This document shows, one piece after another, positions 21,445-37,290 of a stretch of 64,000 nt of DNA. The stretch comes from Nymphaea colorata (Eukaryota; Streptophyta; Magnoliopsida; Nymphaeales; Nymphaeaceae): the NCBI RefSeq assembly GCF_008831285.2, contig NW_022204507.1, positions 3,449,017-3,513,016 of the forward strand, read 5' to 3'. The notes below the pieces were generated by a model. That model made no database searches and was not told where the DNA came from. It worked only from the letters and a program-made list of their open reading frames with translations. A program made the translations under genes and the position numbers. Position 1 is the first letter of the stretch; every line of letters begins with the position of its first letter.

Positions 21445-23237
21445 CTGTGATCATGTGGGAAAAGGCCAAAACGAATTTGTGTGAGCTGTATGGACTTGGA
21501 GTAGAACCTTGCTGTGGCCAAGTTAGAAAAATTGACTTATCGATGCTTTAGTCCTAGGGATCTTTTTTTTTCTTTACTTTATTTCTTTATTTTTTTCCTC
21601 GTTTTATTTTTCAGGAGGATTAAGACAGTGGGCAGATATATTATTCCAACAAAGCATGCCTTGTCTTCTTTTTTTCCCCATATATACGAAAGACTTACTT
21701 GACATTATGCCATGATCTTCAACCGGCTTGAACCATTGTGTTGCACACACACACACACATAGGACCTAGACTGGTTGAGACTGAAATAATCAGGTTTAGC
21801 TTGCAAAATGTATTTCAAAACCTTTACATTATTGTTTCAAAACACAATGTATAATCATGTCTAACGTCTAATTGTTGACATTATCTTATGTTAACTTTTA
21901 CGTCATGTATTTTGAAAATGTATCCCAACAATACACAAAATATTATTCTTATCAAATGCCCAATCCAATAATCTTGTATTGTTAACGAGGAGGAAATGTT
22001 GCAACAAGATAATAAAAGAATGTATTTTTTTTACTTAATTTATTGTGGCCGATCTGAGACCAACGGCGTATGAGATTACCGCATTGAGAAGAGAAAAAAA
22101 AAGTCGAACTCCTCTGAGGCCGACTTCCCCACTTTTTCATTCTACCATTGCCGCATGAATTCAATTAGTGATGAGCCATTGTACTTCAAGACCTTTGAGT
22201 TGAAGGATGATGAGTCAACATGAAGGCATGTGTTCCTCACAAGACATTCACAGAGAGTTATTTAACCTAAAGTGGAAGAAAAAATAACAAAAGGAAGAAA
22301 AAAAAGAAGTCTGGGCTTCATGCATCCAACTGTTTGGTGCCTCTGAAGTTGCCACAAAAACCAAAGAAAGCATCTTCCATTGGGGAAAATTGAATTTAAT
22401 CAAAAGAATATTCACATTGAGCAGAAACTCTTTCTTTTGTTTAGGACAAGCAACATGCTTTTCCAATTTAAAGAAGAAGAGGGAAAAAACAATCAAACCT
22501 GTTTCTACTGTATTGAAAGAAGAGACTTTAAGTGCAGCTTCCTCAAATCAGGGTGGGAAGAGGAGATGTGGGTGAAATCTAGACCTATTCTTTCTTTTGG
22601 CTTTCCCCTGCTCCTTTGGTGCCATCATGTGCTTTAAGCCCTCCTTCTCCCTTTCAAATCTATGATTTTTTCTCATGATGTTGTCTTTGTAAGCCATGGC
22701 GGTTGGCTTCTTTCTAGAGGGCCCCATTAAATTTAACAGGTCTAGCCCTCCCATCGTTCTTCATTGCATGTAGAAAGTGTCTGGTTCCCATTTTCAGAAT
22801 GTTGAAAGCAAGAACACCTTGTTCCTGCATGTTCTGAAAGACATAAGGATAAACGTTGTCATTTAAAACCATATTTTAAAAACTTCTGGCAAATAAACTG
22901 AATGATGTTTTCAAACATTTGAGAACAGCTTTATGAATATAAAGAAAACAATATAAGGTAATGAAAAAGGTGTGAAGTTTTAAAATTAATTGGATTTAGA
23001 AAAATAGAATAGCGCAAAATAACATTGCTATTGAATATTATAGTACAACAACTACTGCCTTGTTCATAATAGATAAAAATAGCATTTTTTTCCTCAAAAG
23101 AAGAAACCACATCTTCTATTTCAGGAAAATCTTACATGCAACGACATTTTATATTTTACTAAATGACAAGACAGTGGCCCCTGTGGCTCAACTTTCTAAC
23201 TCTTCCACTGATTTGCATATGAGAGAAAAAGAAAAAC
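21445..23237. other. Intergenic sequence
   Basis: No recognised gene. There is a (CA)n run near 21744-21759 and opposing short frames at 22250-22750 without motifs. Confidence 0.4.
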
Positions 23238-24038
23238 CTGGTAGCTCTTTGCAATTTACATCTTCAAATGTACTCTCATAGAACCTCACAGGTGTTCTTG
23301 TGGGGCTAGTTGCCAAATAAAATTTTCAGTAACCACTGAATGAGTGAACAAATGGCAAGCCCTCAACCCAATAGCTAACACTCTCTAAAGAACTAGAAAC
23401 AGCATCGTCACTCCATGTGGCTAAGTTGGAAACCAGCACATCAACTTTCCTTCTCTTGCACCAATACTTGAGAGGTCCAGCAAACAGCAGTTGAATAACT
23501 TTAATTTTTAAAACTATGTCAAGAATACATAGCAGAAATATATGAAGAATGCCAAATTCAACTATCTGCAATAAAAAACTGAAAAAAAAAGAGATGAACC
23601 GAGTACATGTGCCATCACAAATTGAGCTTTATACCTAAACAAGTTTAATTATACAAACTCAAATACAAATCCCTATCTAAAGTTTGCCAAATAATCCACT
23701 AATCCTGAAAAGAAACATAAGATCATAATTCAGTACACAACAGCAACTAACCAAATCTAAACAAGAAAAGAATGTGCATAGACAATCACTCGCACACACA
23801 AGATGCATAGTCGATCCTCATCCAACTCCAAGGCCACGAGGCAATTAAGCAACATGCAAAGATCGTTTGAGCAAGTGTCTCATCAAGAACAAAAATGTGA
23901 CTCACCTTCGACCATGTCGTGGCACTGCAGCAGCAGATGAGCATCGCACTTCTGCCACTTGATGATCACCTGATCTTCCCAAACCCTATTGCCACTCCAA
24001 ATCATGAAGACAACTCCACCGGCCAGAGCTGGAGTCAT
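23238..24038 (-). pseudogene. GH2 beta-galactosidase 5' fragment
   Basis: Exon 1 (24038-23906) encodes MTPALAGGVVFMIWSGN, RVWEDQVIIKWQKCDAHLLL and QCHDMVEG and ends in a GTGAGT donor. Exon 2 (23477 leftward) reads PLKYWCKRRKVDVLVSNLAT, WSDDAVSSSLESVSYWVEGL and PFVHSFSGY, then a TGA stop, then KFYLATSPTRTPVRFYES and FEDVNCKELP. This matches, in order, the N-terminus of the plant lacZ-type (glycoside hydrolase family 2) beta-galactosidase, where the family has 'VWED..IIKWRKRDAH', 'SLKYWYERSKVD' and 'SGYWKFFLA'. The TGA sits where the family has Trp. The acceptor before exon 2 is TG instead of AG. Similarity fades near 23238, far short of the roughly 1,100-residue enzyme. It is clearly a broken copy. 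Confidence 0.85.
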
Positions 24039-27000
24039 CTTGCTGGAGAATGGGGAAAACACTTGGACAAGACCATCTGAATTCCATGAAGTCGCACTAC
24101 AATCTTATACTCCAAAGAGTGATGTGTGACCCTTGGGATCAAACTCTTTTCAATAATCACTATAATGGCAATATTGTATGGACTTGCTTAAGAAGTCATT
24201 AAAATAGAGGAAAAAGAAAGCTGACCAATTTAAGGAACTAAAGAATAAATGGCCATCAAAAGGATGAGCAAGCATAAAGAGAAACCAAAGATTTGCACAA
24301 AATAGTAAGTCGAAAATCTTTTCCACTTGATTTGAAATGTAAACACTTCAAATTGGAAATGAGGATCATAAAACTCCACGGTCCAATGCAGCCACCGATG
24401 TTTCATCTTTGAAGGCTCGTTGACTATGTATCACTTCAGATGGATGACCAGAGTGGTGCACTGCTTGTTTTCTCCTTCCATATTTTTCTGTCTGCAACAT
24501 AGTACTCAAAATGCAGTTAAGTATTAGTTACCTCAATCTTCAAATTTGCCAAATTGCTTGGAGTCCAAGATTTGCTAACAGTCCAAGATGCTGATAATGC
24601 TGACACAAGGTGTTGAATTGTCAATCCTATTAATTGTTCAACTATTTGCAGAAAATAATAATACATCCTAATAAAAAATTCTCTTCGACATGCATGCATG
24701 AAACAAGACTTGAAAGGGGTGACAACATCATCACACAATCGAAGTCTCGCCAGACCTCCATGCACCTTTGCTTCACCACCATGCACGCATGGATGCATTG
24801 TTTTCTACATGATATCATCATGTCACACAAATACTGATTAGTGGCTCATGTTGGCTTGTAGATGAACTTTCAACTTCAAAAATGGCACTGTACATTGATG
24901 CATAGGAAGAGGTGATAAAAATTCCCCTAATCCCTTTCTTCACAACTCCCTTCAATTGGCTACCAATTTTAATGAGAAAATACAATGCATGCAGAATCAG
25001 GGATCAAATCTTTATAGATAATCATATTGCCTCGTTGTTCTACTGCACCATCAATAATTATGAAGACTGGTAGAGTCTCCTCCACAAAAAAGTGTATTCA
25101 AGTGTCCTAGGCACTCAAGAGAGAAAGAGGCTAGCCTTTTCAATAAATAGGAGGCTTGAAGTGAGAAACAAAACAAAGTGAAGATACCGATGTAGAAGGA
25201 GTAGCAGCAAATATAGATGACTATACAACTCCAATGTACACATGCATCCATATATTCCTAGGTATAGCCATGACATGTGCAACTAACATACATGCGTTTA
25301 AATAGAATCACAAGCTCAATGAAGAGAACACGACGGTTAACAATCAAACTACAACTACTTTAACTAGGACTCAAACAAGCATGGTTCTGAACCACGAGCA
25401 CTACTCTAAACCATGTCCCCACTATACTAAACTACAACTAAGAAGGCAAGAAGAAATTTCAATTTTAAATCAAACTTTCATGCCTCTCAAACTAGATCAA
25501 AACATCAAGAAAAATCAATTTAAAATGTGTCCTTCACAAGAAAAAACATAAATTTTCATAAGACAACCAAATGGATTCATGTTCGACTAAGAGAAACTGG
25601 ATTGGCTGTACAGAAAATGATGAAGGACATGCGCAAGGGATATTCAAGCCCTTCGCTCGCTCGCTCCCTCTCTCTCTCATGTATAAGCCCCAGACTTAAT
25701 CTCTCTCTTATATATGTAAGCCAATGTTAAATATGCCAACATATATAATAGTCAAGAAGAATACTTTTGTGTATATAGACAAGGTAGTGTGTTAAGTTCT
25801 AAACTATTTCATTTGCATTTATGAAGTGCCCGTGCATTTCATTTTGTGGCTTCATTATTAGTTTGAGCCTTCCCCAACTTCTACGATAATATAAGCAATT
25901 GTGTGACTGGGTCCACTGGGATTGGATTCTTCTAGAGATAAGTTGGATAAGGAAATGTGTATGCGGAAATTTACATGTGAAGGAGCCAATGGGGAGTTTT
26001 GTGTTTGCTCCTCCCTTTTGAAAGATGAACAATGAGTCCCTTTTTATGATCTGAAATTTTTTCTTTTATTGTCACTTGTAGTCACTTTCATCCTAAAATT
26101 AATTGATTTTCTGCAGATCAAGTACTTCCCTGTGCCGCGCTTCACTTTTTCCTTCTTAATTTATTTTTGTTTTTTTAAACATTTCAATTGGAGATTGGCC
26201 TCAGGTAAGTTCATTTATGTATTATAATTGGATTTATGTTGATGCTAGCTTCTAACTACTTTAACAAGACAGGCTAGTGTTGAATTGAGTTGAATATTTC
26301 TCTTTAAATAAAGTTTCTTAATAATAAGTGAATGTGAATGTTTTATTTTAGTGTTTTATAGCATGAGAAAAAGCCAATGAAAGAAAAAAAAGGCTTGGGT
26401 GCCCATTGGCTCATTCACTAAGCCATTATCTGTGCTGAAATTTTAACTATGCAAATGGGAAACCAATGTTTGGGAATTTGTGAGTTCTGAACTTTGATAT
26501 TCTAATTCAAGGAATCATGCTTCTCTCATGAGCTTCAGCTTTTTGAAAAACTAGTTTTTAGCTTATATAATCTACACCACTTTCTGAAGGCTTTTTTTTA
26601 TTCATTTTCTTTAATCTTTTAGGGTTTTGAAATGTCCACTTTGTAATATCTGTTTGTGCATTGGCTTTTTTTTTTCAATTTCTGTTCCAGATGATTTTTT
26701 CTTTGTTCATGGTTTTAGAAAGAATTACCTAATTAATAGATATTCGTGAATAGACAAAATTTTCCCAACTACTCAATATTTTTGGTAGCTCATCTTAGTG
26801 GGGTTTTTATTGATTGACATTTTGAGTACCATTTGTCATTGTCATGTATTCCTAGGGATGTATAGCAGGAAAATGCATAGCAGAAAAAGTGCAACCTCAG
26901 ATATGGGTGCGACAGAATGTAAATATATATATCTGTATGTCTGCATATAAAGAGAAAGACTTGTGATTTCTGAATTTCCTCAAAAGCATTTGAAGAATGT

Positions 27001-29570
27001 CTTTCATGATCTAGACTTTCTCCCATATGGGTTTGAACTTTTTAAATGAGTGTTCTTTTAAGAAAAAAATACATTGGCAGAGCTATTTTATCTAACCATT
27101 TTCATGCATAGCTTTCACATGCCTATTTCATTTAGGTACCACTTGAAATTTTAACATAGATCTCTGCATTGCATTCTACAAACCAATAATCACTGTTTTT
27201 TTTTTTTTTTTTGCTGTTAGTACAGATTAGTTGCCAAGCATGTAGTAGTTGCTATTTCTCCTAAGCTTGTTTAGCATACATCCCATTTGAGAATGAACTG
27301 TCTTTGAGAAGTATTTGATTTTCATGCTTCATGTCTGTAGTGATAGTAGATTCTGACCAAGGAAGTTGAAAATTCTTGCTCAATGATGTTTTGAGTTATG
27401 ACAGCAGTTGGAGTGATTGTTGCACTGAAATTATGAAAGACTTCTAAATTTTCTAAATAAATGGAACTGCCTGAAGAAAAAGGAGCTCAATTAGATGAAT
27501 ATGAATGATTTCACAAATAATTTTTTTGAAGTTGATATTTATTCACTCAAATTGTTTAGTTTAGGATCATTTGTTTACTCTTCTAGTATTTACAAGTATT
27601 AAAAATCCTATTCAGCATTGTTGTTTCTAATTCTTCATTCTTAGTTGCTAAGATGTATCCCATATGATATCTATTATGAAACTGATACTGATACTTTATG
27701 GTGATCTGTTCTTTTCTTGAGACAGCTGATCGATATGTGTGTGTGCAGGATTAAACACTTAAATGGTGTGTGCAGGATTGGACACCTAGATGCAAATGCC
27801 TTTGTTCCTATTTCCTTGATTAGGCGTCACTTTATGTACTGGGAGAAATTGTGTCAGCAAATGTTATTTACTCAATTTAATTAGTAGATATTTTTATCAT
27901 GTTCTGTTTAGTGGGACACTGTTGTAGATTAGTTACAGTGAAACTTTTATGTGTTTCTTTAAGAGTTGAACACTAAAACTGGCTAGATTTGATGAAAAGT
28001 GAAAACCGGATTGTAGAAACTCAGATATTTCTAATCTAAAGCATATTTTCTTATGATTAAGTACGAGGAAACACAAACTTACAGGCTTTGTTTGGCTAAA
28101 AAAAGCAACACTACTTAGGCTTTTTCAGAGACCTGATGTGAGGCCAAATGAAAAGTTGTATATACTAATATCTCCTTGCATGCATGTGGAGACTTTCTTT
28201 GTCTTTTTTTGAAAATGCTACATTTGCACCCGCACTCAGACAACACTTTTTCCCATGTATGTTACTCCCTTTTGCATTTCTTGTCTGATAAGCTAAAAAA
28301 GAGATTGATTTTTCTATCGCATTTCCTGAGTTTTCCATATCACATTTCATTACGGCTGCTTCATGACATTAAGTGAATGGAATATATAAATAAAATGAGA
28401 TTTTTCACTGGGACTTCAAAGATTCATATAATGATCCTGAATGAAAGAGGGAAAAAATATAAAAATCATGTATAAACTGGATCACCATTTTATTTAATTC
28501 ATGGGATTATGCTTACTTGATCATCCATAACATTTACATAATATAAAAATCTGGAGTTATTTCCTTGTATTTTTGCTATTAAGATGCTCAAGCTTGGGCC
28601 TTCAATGCCAATGGTCACCTATTCTCATGTTGGTTGCTAAATACTTTTATTTGTTTAATTATATTTGGGCTTGCCTATTGTACTTCTTAGTATTTACTTC
28701 AAATTGTATGTTTCTTTAGGTTTTCTTCTCCTAGTTCCAAATATTACTTAGATCTTTTGTACAATTTTGATTATCTTGCATTTACAGTTAGGACTTATGG
28801 CCTAATTTTGCTGATGCCTGGTCAAATTTGTCATGAGAAAGAAATTACTATTTTTGCGTTGGTAAAGGAATTAACATAAATATCAAATGAGGCATTGAAA
28901 CAGGACTACAAAAACTGAAAAGCCACCCTCTTTTATAAGAGCATAGCAGCAAATTCGGATGAAAGCCTTGGTGCAGCTGAAGAGGGCCTATTAGATCTTG
29001 TCTTGTAACAGTTTTGCTGCCCATTTACCACTGCCATATAGAGTATGTCCCAAATAGTCTATAACATGTTTGAAGCTCATACTTATGTTGTTATAAATCA
29101 ACTAGCATAAATTTTCTAACGTCCATTGGGTTTGATCTGTACATATTAAGTGGTATACCTTTTTTTTCCTGCTTAGTTGTATAAGCTCAGATGTAGGGGA
29201 AATATACACAACTAATTGGTTGATAATGACCCACAAGTATCTAAACTTCTAAAGTGTTGGCAAAAAATTTGTTATGAAAATATTCTTAAGTCCTTCCAAA
29301 ATCCAAACATGTGGAGTGCTATATAAACTATTAATGAGCCAATAAATGACAACAGCATTATTTTATTATTTGAAAGAACCAAAATACAGAAAAGAAAAAG
29401 TGACTCATTGAACTCTGAATTCGAAGCATTATTTTATTATTTTTTTGTTTGAATTCAATGATGACAATCTACAGATTTACCTATATAAACATCGGCTAAG
29501 GTTGCAAAATGAGAGCTTGAATATTGCTTGTGAATAATCCAAGGAATATCATAGGTATTTTCAATTGCAG
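24039..29570. other. T-rich, intron-like sequence
   Basis: No supported gene. From about 26 kb the plus strand is T-rich with frequent TTTTTT runs, as plant introns are. This would suit a plus-strand gene whose exons have decayed, but I could not identify exons here. Confidence 0.35.
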
Positions 29571-29679
29571 TTAAAGCATGAATTTTTCCTTAGTGAACAA
29601 GTACAAGAAAAGGTATTGTCTACCGACATCAGTTTGAGTGGAAAATTCATGCCACTAAACAAGGTCATGGTGACAACAT
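29571..29679 (+). other. Orphan exon, unassigned
   Basis: TTTTCAATTGCAG precedes and GTGAGT follows an open 109-base stretch that reads LKHEFFLSEQVQEKVLSTDI and SLSGKFMPLNKVMVTT. The splice signals are good and there are no stops in frame, but I do not recognise the family. A second possible exon, 30237-30299, reads SQEASEDVNSPPEKTIELTK between CACAG and GTCTAG. Confidence 0.35.
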
Positions 29680-29923
29680 GTGAGTACTTTCTTCTTTCAC
29701 TAAGTTGTAGGATGAAATGACTTTCTTTGTTTCTTCAAATATTTCACAAAACTTTTAAAACTCAGTTTGAGAAAAATCTGAAGGACAATTCATCCTAGGT
29801 CAATTTGAAAATGACCTTAAAATTGAAGAAATTGTTCACAAGAAACACGTGGTTGTACTCAACAAAATGGGCCTGCAGAAGTAAAACACAAGCACATAAT
29901 GCAAACTCTTTGAGCATTTTTAT

Positions 29924-30145
29924 TTGATGTTTAGAAAATCCTTGTGTTTTACTTGGGTATACAGAAACCAAACAAATATAGTTGTTGTTATCCCTAGAAT
30001 AACAAATTATATGTTTCTTAATGATAATTTTCTTGGTAAGGGAAAAATTTATGATGATGTTCCTAAAGAAGACAATGAATATGTATTTCTTTACAAAGAA
30101 GATGCTTTAGCTGAGAATTGTGATGATCGATGTTGTACAATCTGA
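29924..30145 (+). other. Coding-like frame, unassigned
   Basis: It contains KIYDDVPKEDNEYVFLYKED and ALAENCDDRCCTI, an acidic, cysteine-ended stretch that looks protein-like. No family was recognised with confidence. It lies between the orphan exons at 29.6 and 30.2 kb and upstream of the JmjC pseudogene on the same strand, so all may belong to one decayed locus. Confidence 0.25.
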
Positions 30146-31295
30146 TATGCCTAGTCTTTATACTCTTGAACTAAACAACCATCTGTAATAAAATCCACTG
30201 ACCGTAATTCTCCTTAGGTCATTTTCTATTACACAGGAAGTCAAGAAGCTAGTGAAGATGTCAACAGCCCACCTGAAAAGACCATTGAGTTAACAAAAGG
30301 TCTAGTACACCTATAGGCAGCTCGCTAACTACATCATATGAATCATTTTCTTCTCAGCATGGGACATGCCTGACTGCTATCTCATTTTTTCCTATGAGTC
30401 TTAGAATGAACTTGCCTGGGTAATAATCAATAATATGATGAGTCATAGACTGTTCAGAAGCATTCTCTCCATCAGCTAAGATGACATAAATTAGGGTTCT
30501 TGTAAATTTCTATTAAAGGTTGGGACATATACCAAATTGACGTTAGAATTGCTTTTTTAATAAGAATTAAATGTAGAAGTTTACATGAATCTCCCTCTTT
30601 GGGTAAAACTTTCTATGGTAAGATTCTTCACCTGAGGAAAGTTTTATAGTGTAATGTGAACTCCTACGTTTTGCTTTAATAAATTTAAGTTATTTGTTAC
30701 ATCTCTAAATTTTAAAATCTTGTTATTTTGATACAACTATATTTTGCTAAGATAAATTTTAAACTTTGTTATTCTGATACAACTCTATTTTGCTAAGATA
30801 ACTTTTTTAGGTATACTCATTCTTCTTTTATATATGTCAATGACATGATTATTACAAGTAGTAGCAAGATGGACATTGTAAATATTTATGGCCATTTTGC
30901 TTTTAGACAAACTAAGTTGGTTGGCTTCCTAAAGTTTGAACTTATTGTCATTTTCTTCCCACTACATGATTTTATTTATTTTTTGTGCACAAGAAAGTTG
31001 AACAGAAGATAACCCCTATTTGTTTTTCTTTTTTCATTTTTTAATGTCAAAGTAAAGCTTAGAATTAGCTCTGCTTTATACTTTTTTCTTTAGAATTTTG
31101 TGACTTTTTTTTTTGTTTGGTCTACATTTGGATAAATCAAAATTAAGTTGGTTCTGTTGATTATCCCTTTTAGGTTTTGATAGTGCACATACTTCACGAT
31201 CCAAGAGGTATCGATAATTTTGTAGTGGTTCAATCTGCTTTCAAGTTCATTATTTTTGCTTTTGGTTGAACAGTAATCTTTAACAACTCATTTAG

Positions 31296-34233
<2,938 letters not shown>

Positions 34234-34420
34234 GTAAGAATGTCTTCATTCTTCTTTTGTTGTAGCCTTGAAGGATGGAAAGTGCAATATGGAAATTATC
34301 AATGACATCTGTATAGGCCATTGGGTAAAGTTTAGCTTAGTGCTTTTGTCGGTATTGGCCAGAGCAGCATTTTTTATAACTGAGAAAGGGTGAGGATGCA
34401 AGCTTTGCATTACTAAACAC

Positions 34421-35514
34421 GGTTTCTAGAGGGTGAACAACGAGCTGAGCATGGCTCCTTAAACCTCGACTCAAAATCGAGTTCAAGCCAACTATTTTAA
34501 TAAACAAGCCAAACTCGAGCTCATTTTTCAACTATTTTTTTAGTCGAGCCGAGTTCGAATTCATTGAAATCGAATGTTTTAAGCTCGACTCACCTCGAGC
34601 AAAAGTAGTAGTTATTTTGTTTTTACCATTTCACGTTTCATGCCATCCCATGAGTTCTCTCTCTTCTCTTTCTTCTTCAATGCTTCATCCAAATGAAAAG
34701 CATCTCATTCAAATGCCCAAAACCACCGTTGCCCTTCTTATTTGCTGCTGCAAAGCCTGTCAAGGTACACCTCTCTCTCTCTCTCCCTCTCTCTAACTCT
34801 AAGTCAAGGGTCGCTCATTGGAGCAAGGGTTTCTTCAAAACCCTTGCTCCAACAAACGTGGTTTCAGAACACATTCGCTCGCAGCGAGTGAGGGATGTAA
34901 CCCTAGTTCGCTGGAGCTTTGGAATCTAAAACCCTCATTCACTGGAGCAAGGGTTTCTTTCTTCAAAACCTTGCTCCAACAAGCAAGGGTTTTAAAACAC
35001 CCCTGTTCGTAGTGAGTGAGGGATGAGACCCTCGCTCAGCAAAGCAAAGGGTTTCAAATCAATCTGAAAACCTCACACAGCAAGGGGTTTCAGATTAATC
35101 AGAAACCCTCGCTCAGCAAAGGGTGGCGCTGGAGCGAGGGCTTTCAGGTTCATGAAACCCTCGTTCCAGCAAGCGATCTGAAACCTTCATTCAACGCTGA
35201 GCATGAGCGAGGTTTCCTTGAAAACCCAAAACTTAAAATCAAAATATCTCATATGATTTGTCTTTTTCTGCATATACTCTGCTTCATCTCTTCCATAGCA
35301 GCAGCATGCTCACTGCCATATTTTTCCATAGCCTATAAATGACACGCTTATATACTAGTTAAATGAGCTCGAGCTCTGACACACTTGATTGAGCCGAGCT
35401 CGAGTTGACATTATATAACTTGATTTGAGCTCGAGTTGTGCAACATAGAAGGCAAGAGGAGTTCGAGCTGACCAAGCTTGGGCTCGACTCAGCTCACCAC
35501 CCATACTAGAAACC
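34421..35514. mobile_element. hAT-like element with GCTCGAGC-rich ends
   Basis: GGTTTCTAG followed by AGGGTGAACAACGAGCTGAG on the left is mirrored on the right by CTCAGCTCACCACCCATA and CTAGAAACC. Subterminal regions on both sides are dense in GAGCTCGAGC and GAGCCGAG words, as in plant hAT elements whose ends read AGGGTGAACAATGAGCC. The middle (34800-35215) repeats AAACCCTCGCTC, CAGCAAAGGG and their reverse complements. No transposase and no clear 8-bp target duplication were seen. It lies just downstream of the last recognisable JmjC exon. Confidence 0.6.
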
Positions 35515-35699
35515 ACGTTTTTGAAATCCTTGGATCTAAGATCCAAATATTAAAAATCAACTCCTGATCCTTAGATCTGAAGCCATCAAATGGAACCTAG
35601 ATTCAAATATGAGCTCAAAATTGCTTTGCTTAATAGACGGCTGGGAGGAGCAGTCTCTCAATTTGTTCAACAAAATTAAAAGAATGTACAGAAAAAATA

Positions 35700-37290
35700 A
35701 CCAACATGGACACCTTTAAGGAGTCGACCATTCAACAGAAGAATGCAAATCAATGCAGTGATGCGAGACTTCCACTACCTCAAACCCAGGATTGCAATGC
35801 ACCAGAACAAAAATCTTCCTTGAAAGAACATGATCCCCAGATCCGTGAGGCACTTAATCAACCTCTTTCATGCAGTGAAACCATACGTTCCTCCAGCCTA
35901 TGGGAGCCGCTGAAATGCCAACTACCCCATTAAATCATGGTAGGCTACAAAGAATTCCAACTAAGAACTCCTTGGCACCCTAACATATTCTGACTGGGAC
36001 ATAACAAACTCCAGAATCAAAAACCCCGCATCCACCCTTTTTCACCCAGTACCCTACCTTATGAGAGTCTCCAATCCATCTGCAGGCAGAGTGTATAATC
36101 AGACTGAAACCATCAAATGATGGCTAAGGATCATGATGAATGCCAGAATCCAACCAAGCCAAAATCTCCTACTTACTCGCCACCCCCCAACACGCATTTA
36201 TCATCAATTGTTTAACAATCTTCCCACAAAGGTTAGCATTGAACATATTTCTTCACTACATTGCCATCATGGACTCTTTTATTCCTTCATAGCCAGAGCT
36301 TCCAGATAACCTTTGGAAAGCATAAACACCATCCCCTTCTAGCTAAATTTAATGCCCCAGCACCAGGACTCATAAGGACTATCGTAGACTGTTTGAATTT
36401 CACCATTACATTAGACTTGCAACCGATGACTTTCCTGATGGATCTCACCAAAGACCAATGAATGAACACATGGGCTATCAATTCCTCTTCCTTCTCACAG
36501 AGAGGACACCGATTGGCAAGGGGGACTCCAAAATTTTCTATGCGATCTTGAGTGAGAGTCCGCCTTTCAGAGCAATGTACGATGTCCACTTTGTGCACTC
36601 CATTGAGTTGTTTCTATATACTATGGCTCCCCTCACATGCCTCACAATCTTCACTTTAATGCACTCATATACACTCAATTCAGAGTTTCAGACTACTCAC
36701 AACCGAATCAGACCATAACAAAGTGTCTCTATTTGTTACCAAATGAACACTCCTCATAGCTAAAGGAATCCAAAGACCCAAAAACCTTCCACATCCCAAG
36801 AATTCTATGAGTGAATCACCCCCACCAGCTTCTGCTTATAGTTCACAGATGTTGGAGGTTCCAAATATTGAAAAAAGTAGCACAGCAGACCCCAACCGCA
36901 TTGTTCTGATCAGACGTTAATCACTTTCTAAGAGACAATATGATAAATTTCCTCCCATCCCCACATGAGACCCTTCCATCTCCACGTGGAATAAGTTCTA
37001 TGAGTCTGCAACCAAAGGCTATGGTTGCACAAATACTTCTGTCATCACAAGTAGCACCATAAGGAGTTCATTAACTTGGCCTTGAGTGTCAACTAGATCA
37101 GCCAAGCATTATTAAGGCTACTCAAATCTTTCAAACCAGCCCCATCCTCCTCTAGAGGTAAGCACAGGGAGAACCACCTCACTGCATGATCATGCCTCCG
37201 ATCTGTTGAATCACCCCAAATGAACCTACTACAGGTTCTCTGGATGTTGTCTAATTAGGCCTTTAGTTATACCAATTGTCCTAGTTTATA
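35700..37290 (-). pseudogene. L1-type LINE ORF2 C-terminal remnant
   Basis: The minus strand reads TLTQDRIENFGVPLANRCPL, CEKEEELIAHVFIHWSLVRS, the zinc-finger-like region (zf-RVT) that ends plant L1 reverse transcriptase proteins ('T.D.L...G......C..C....E...HLF..C'). Upstream, near 37110-37250, broken frames give FIWGDSTDRRHDHAVRWFSL and LPLEEDGAGLKDLSSLNNAW, matching the conserved 'FLW.......V.W..VC.PK..GGLG......N.A'. Frames are interrupted throughout, so it is an old 5'-truncated insertion. The 3' end probably lies near 35690, where the minus strand is T-rich. Confidence 0.75.
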
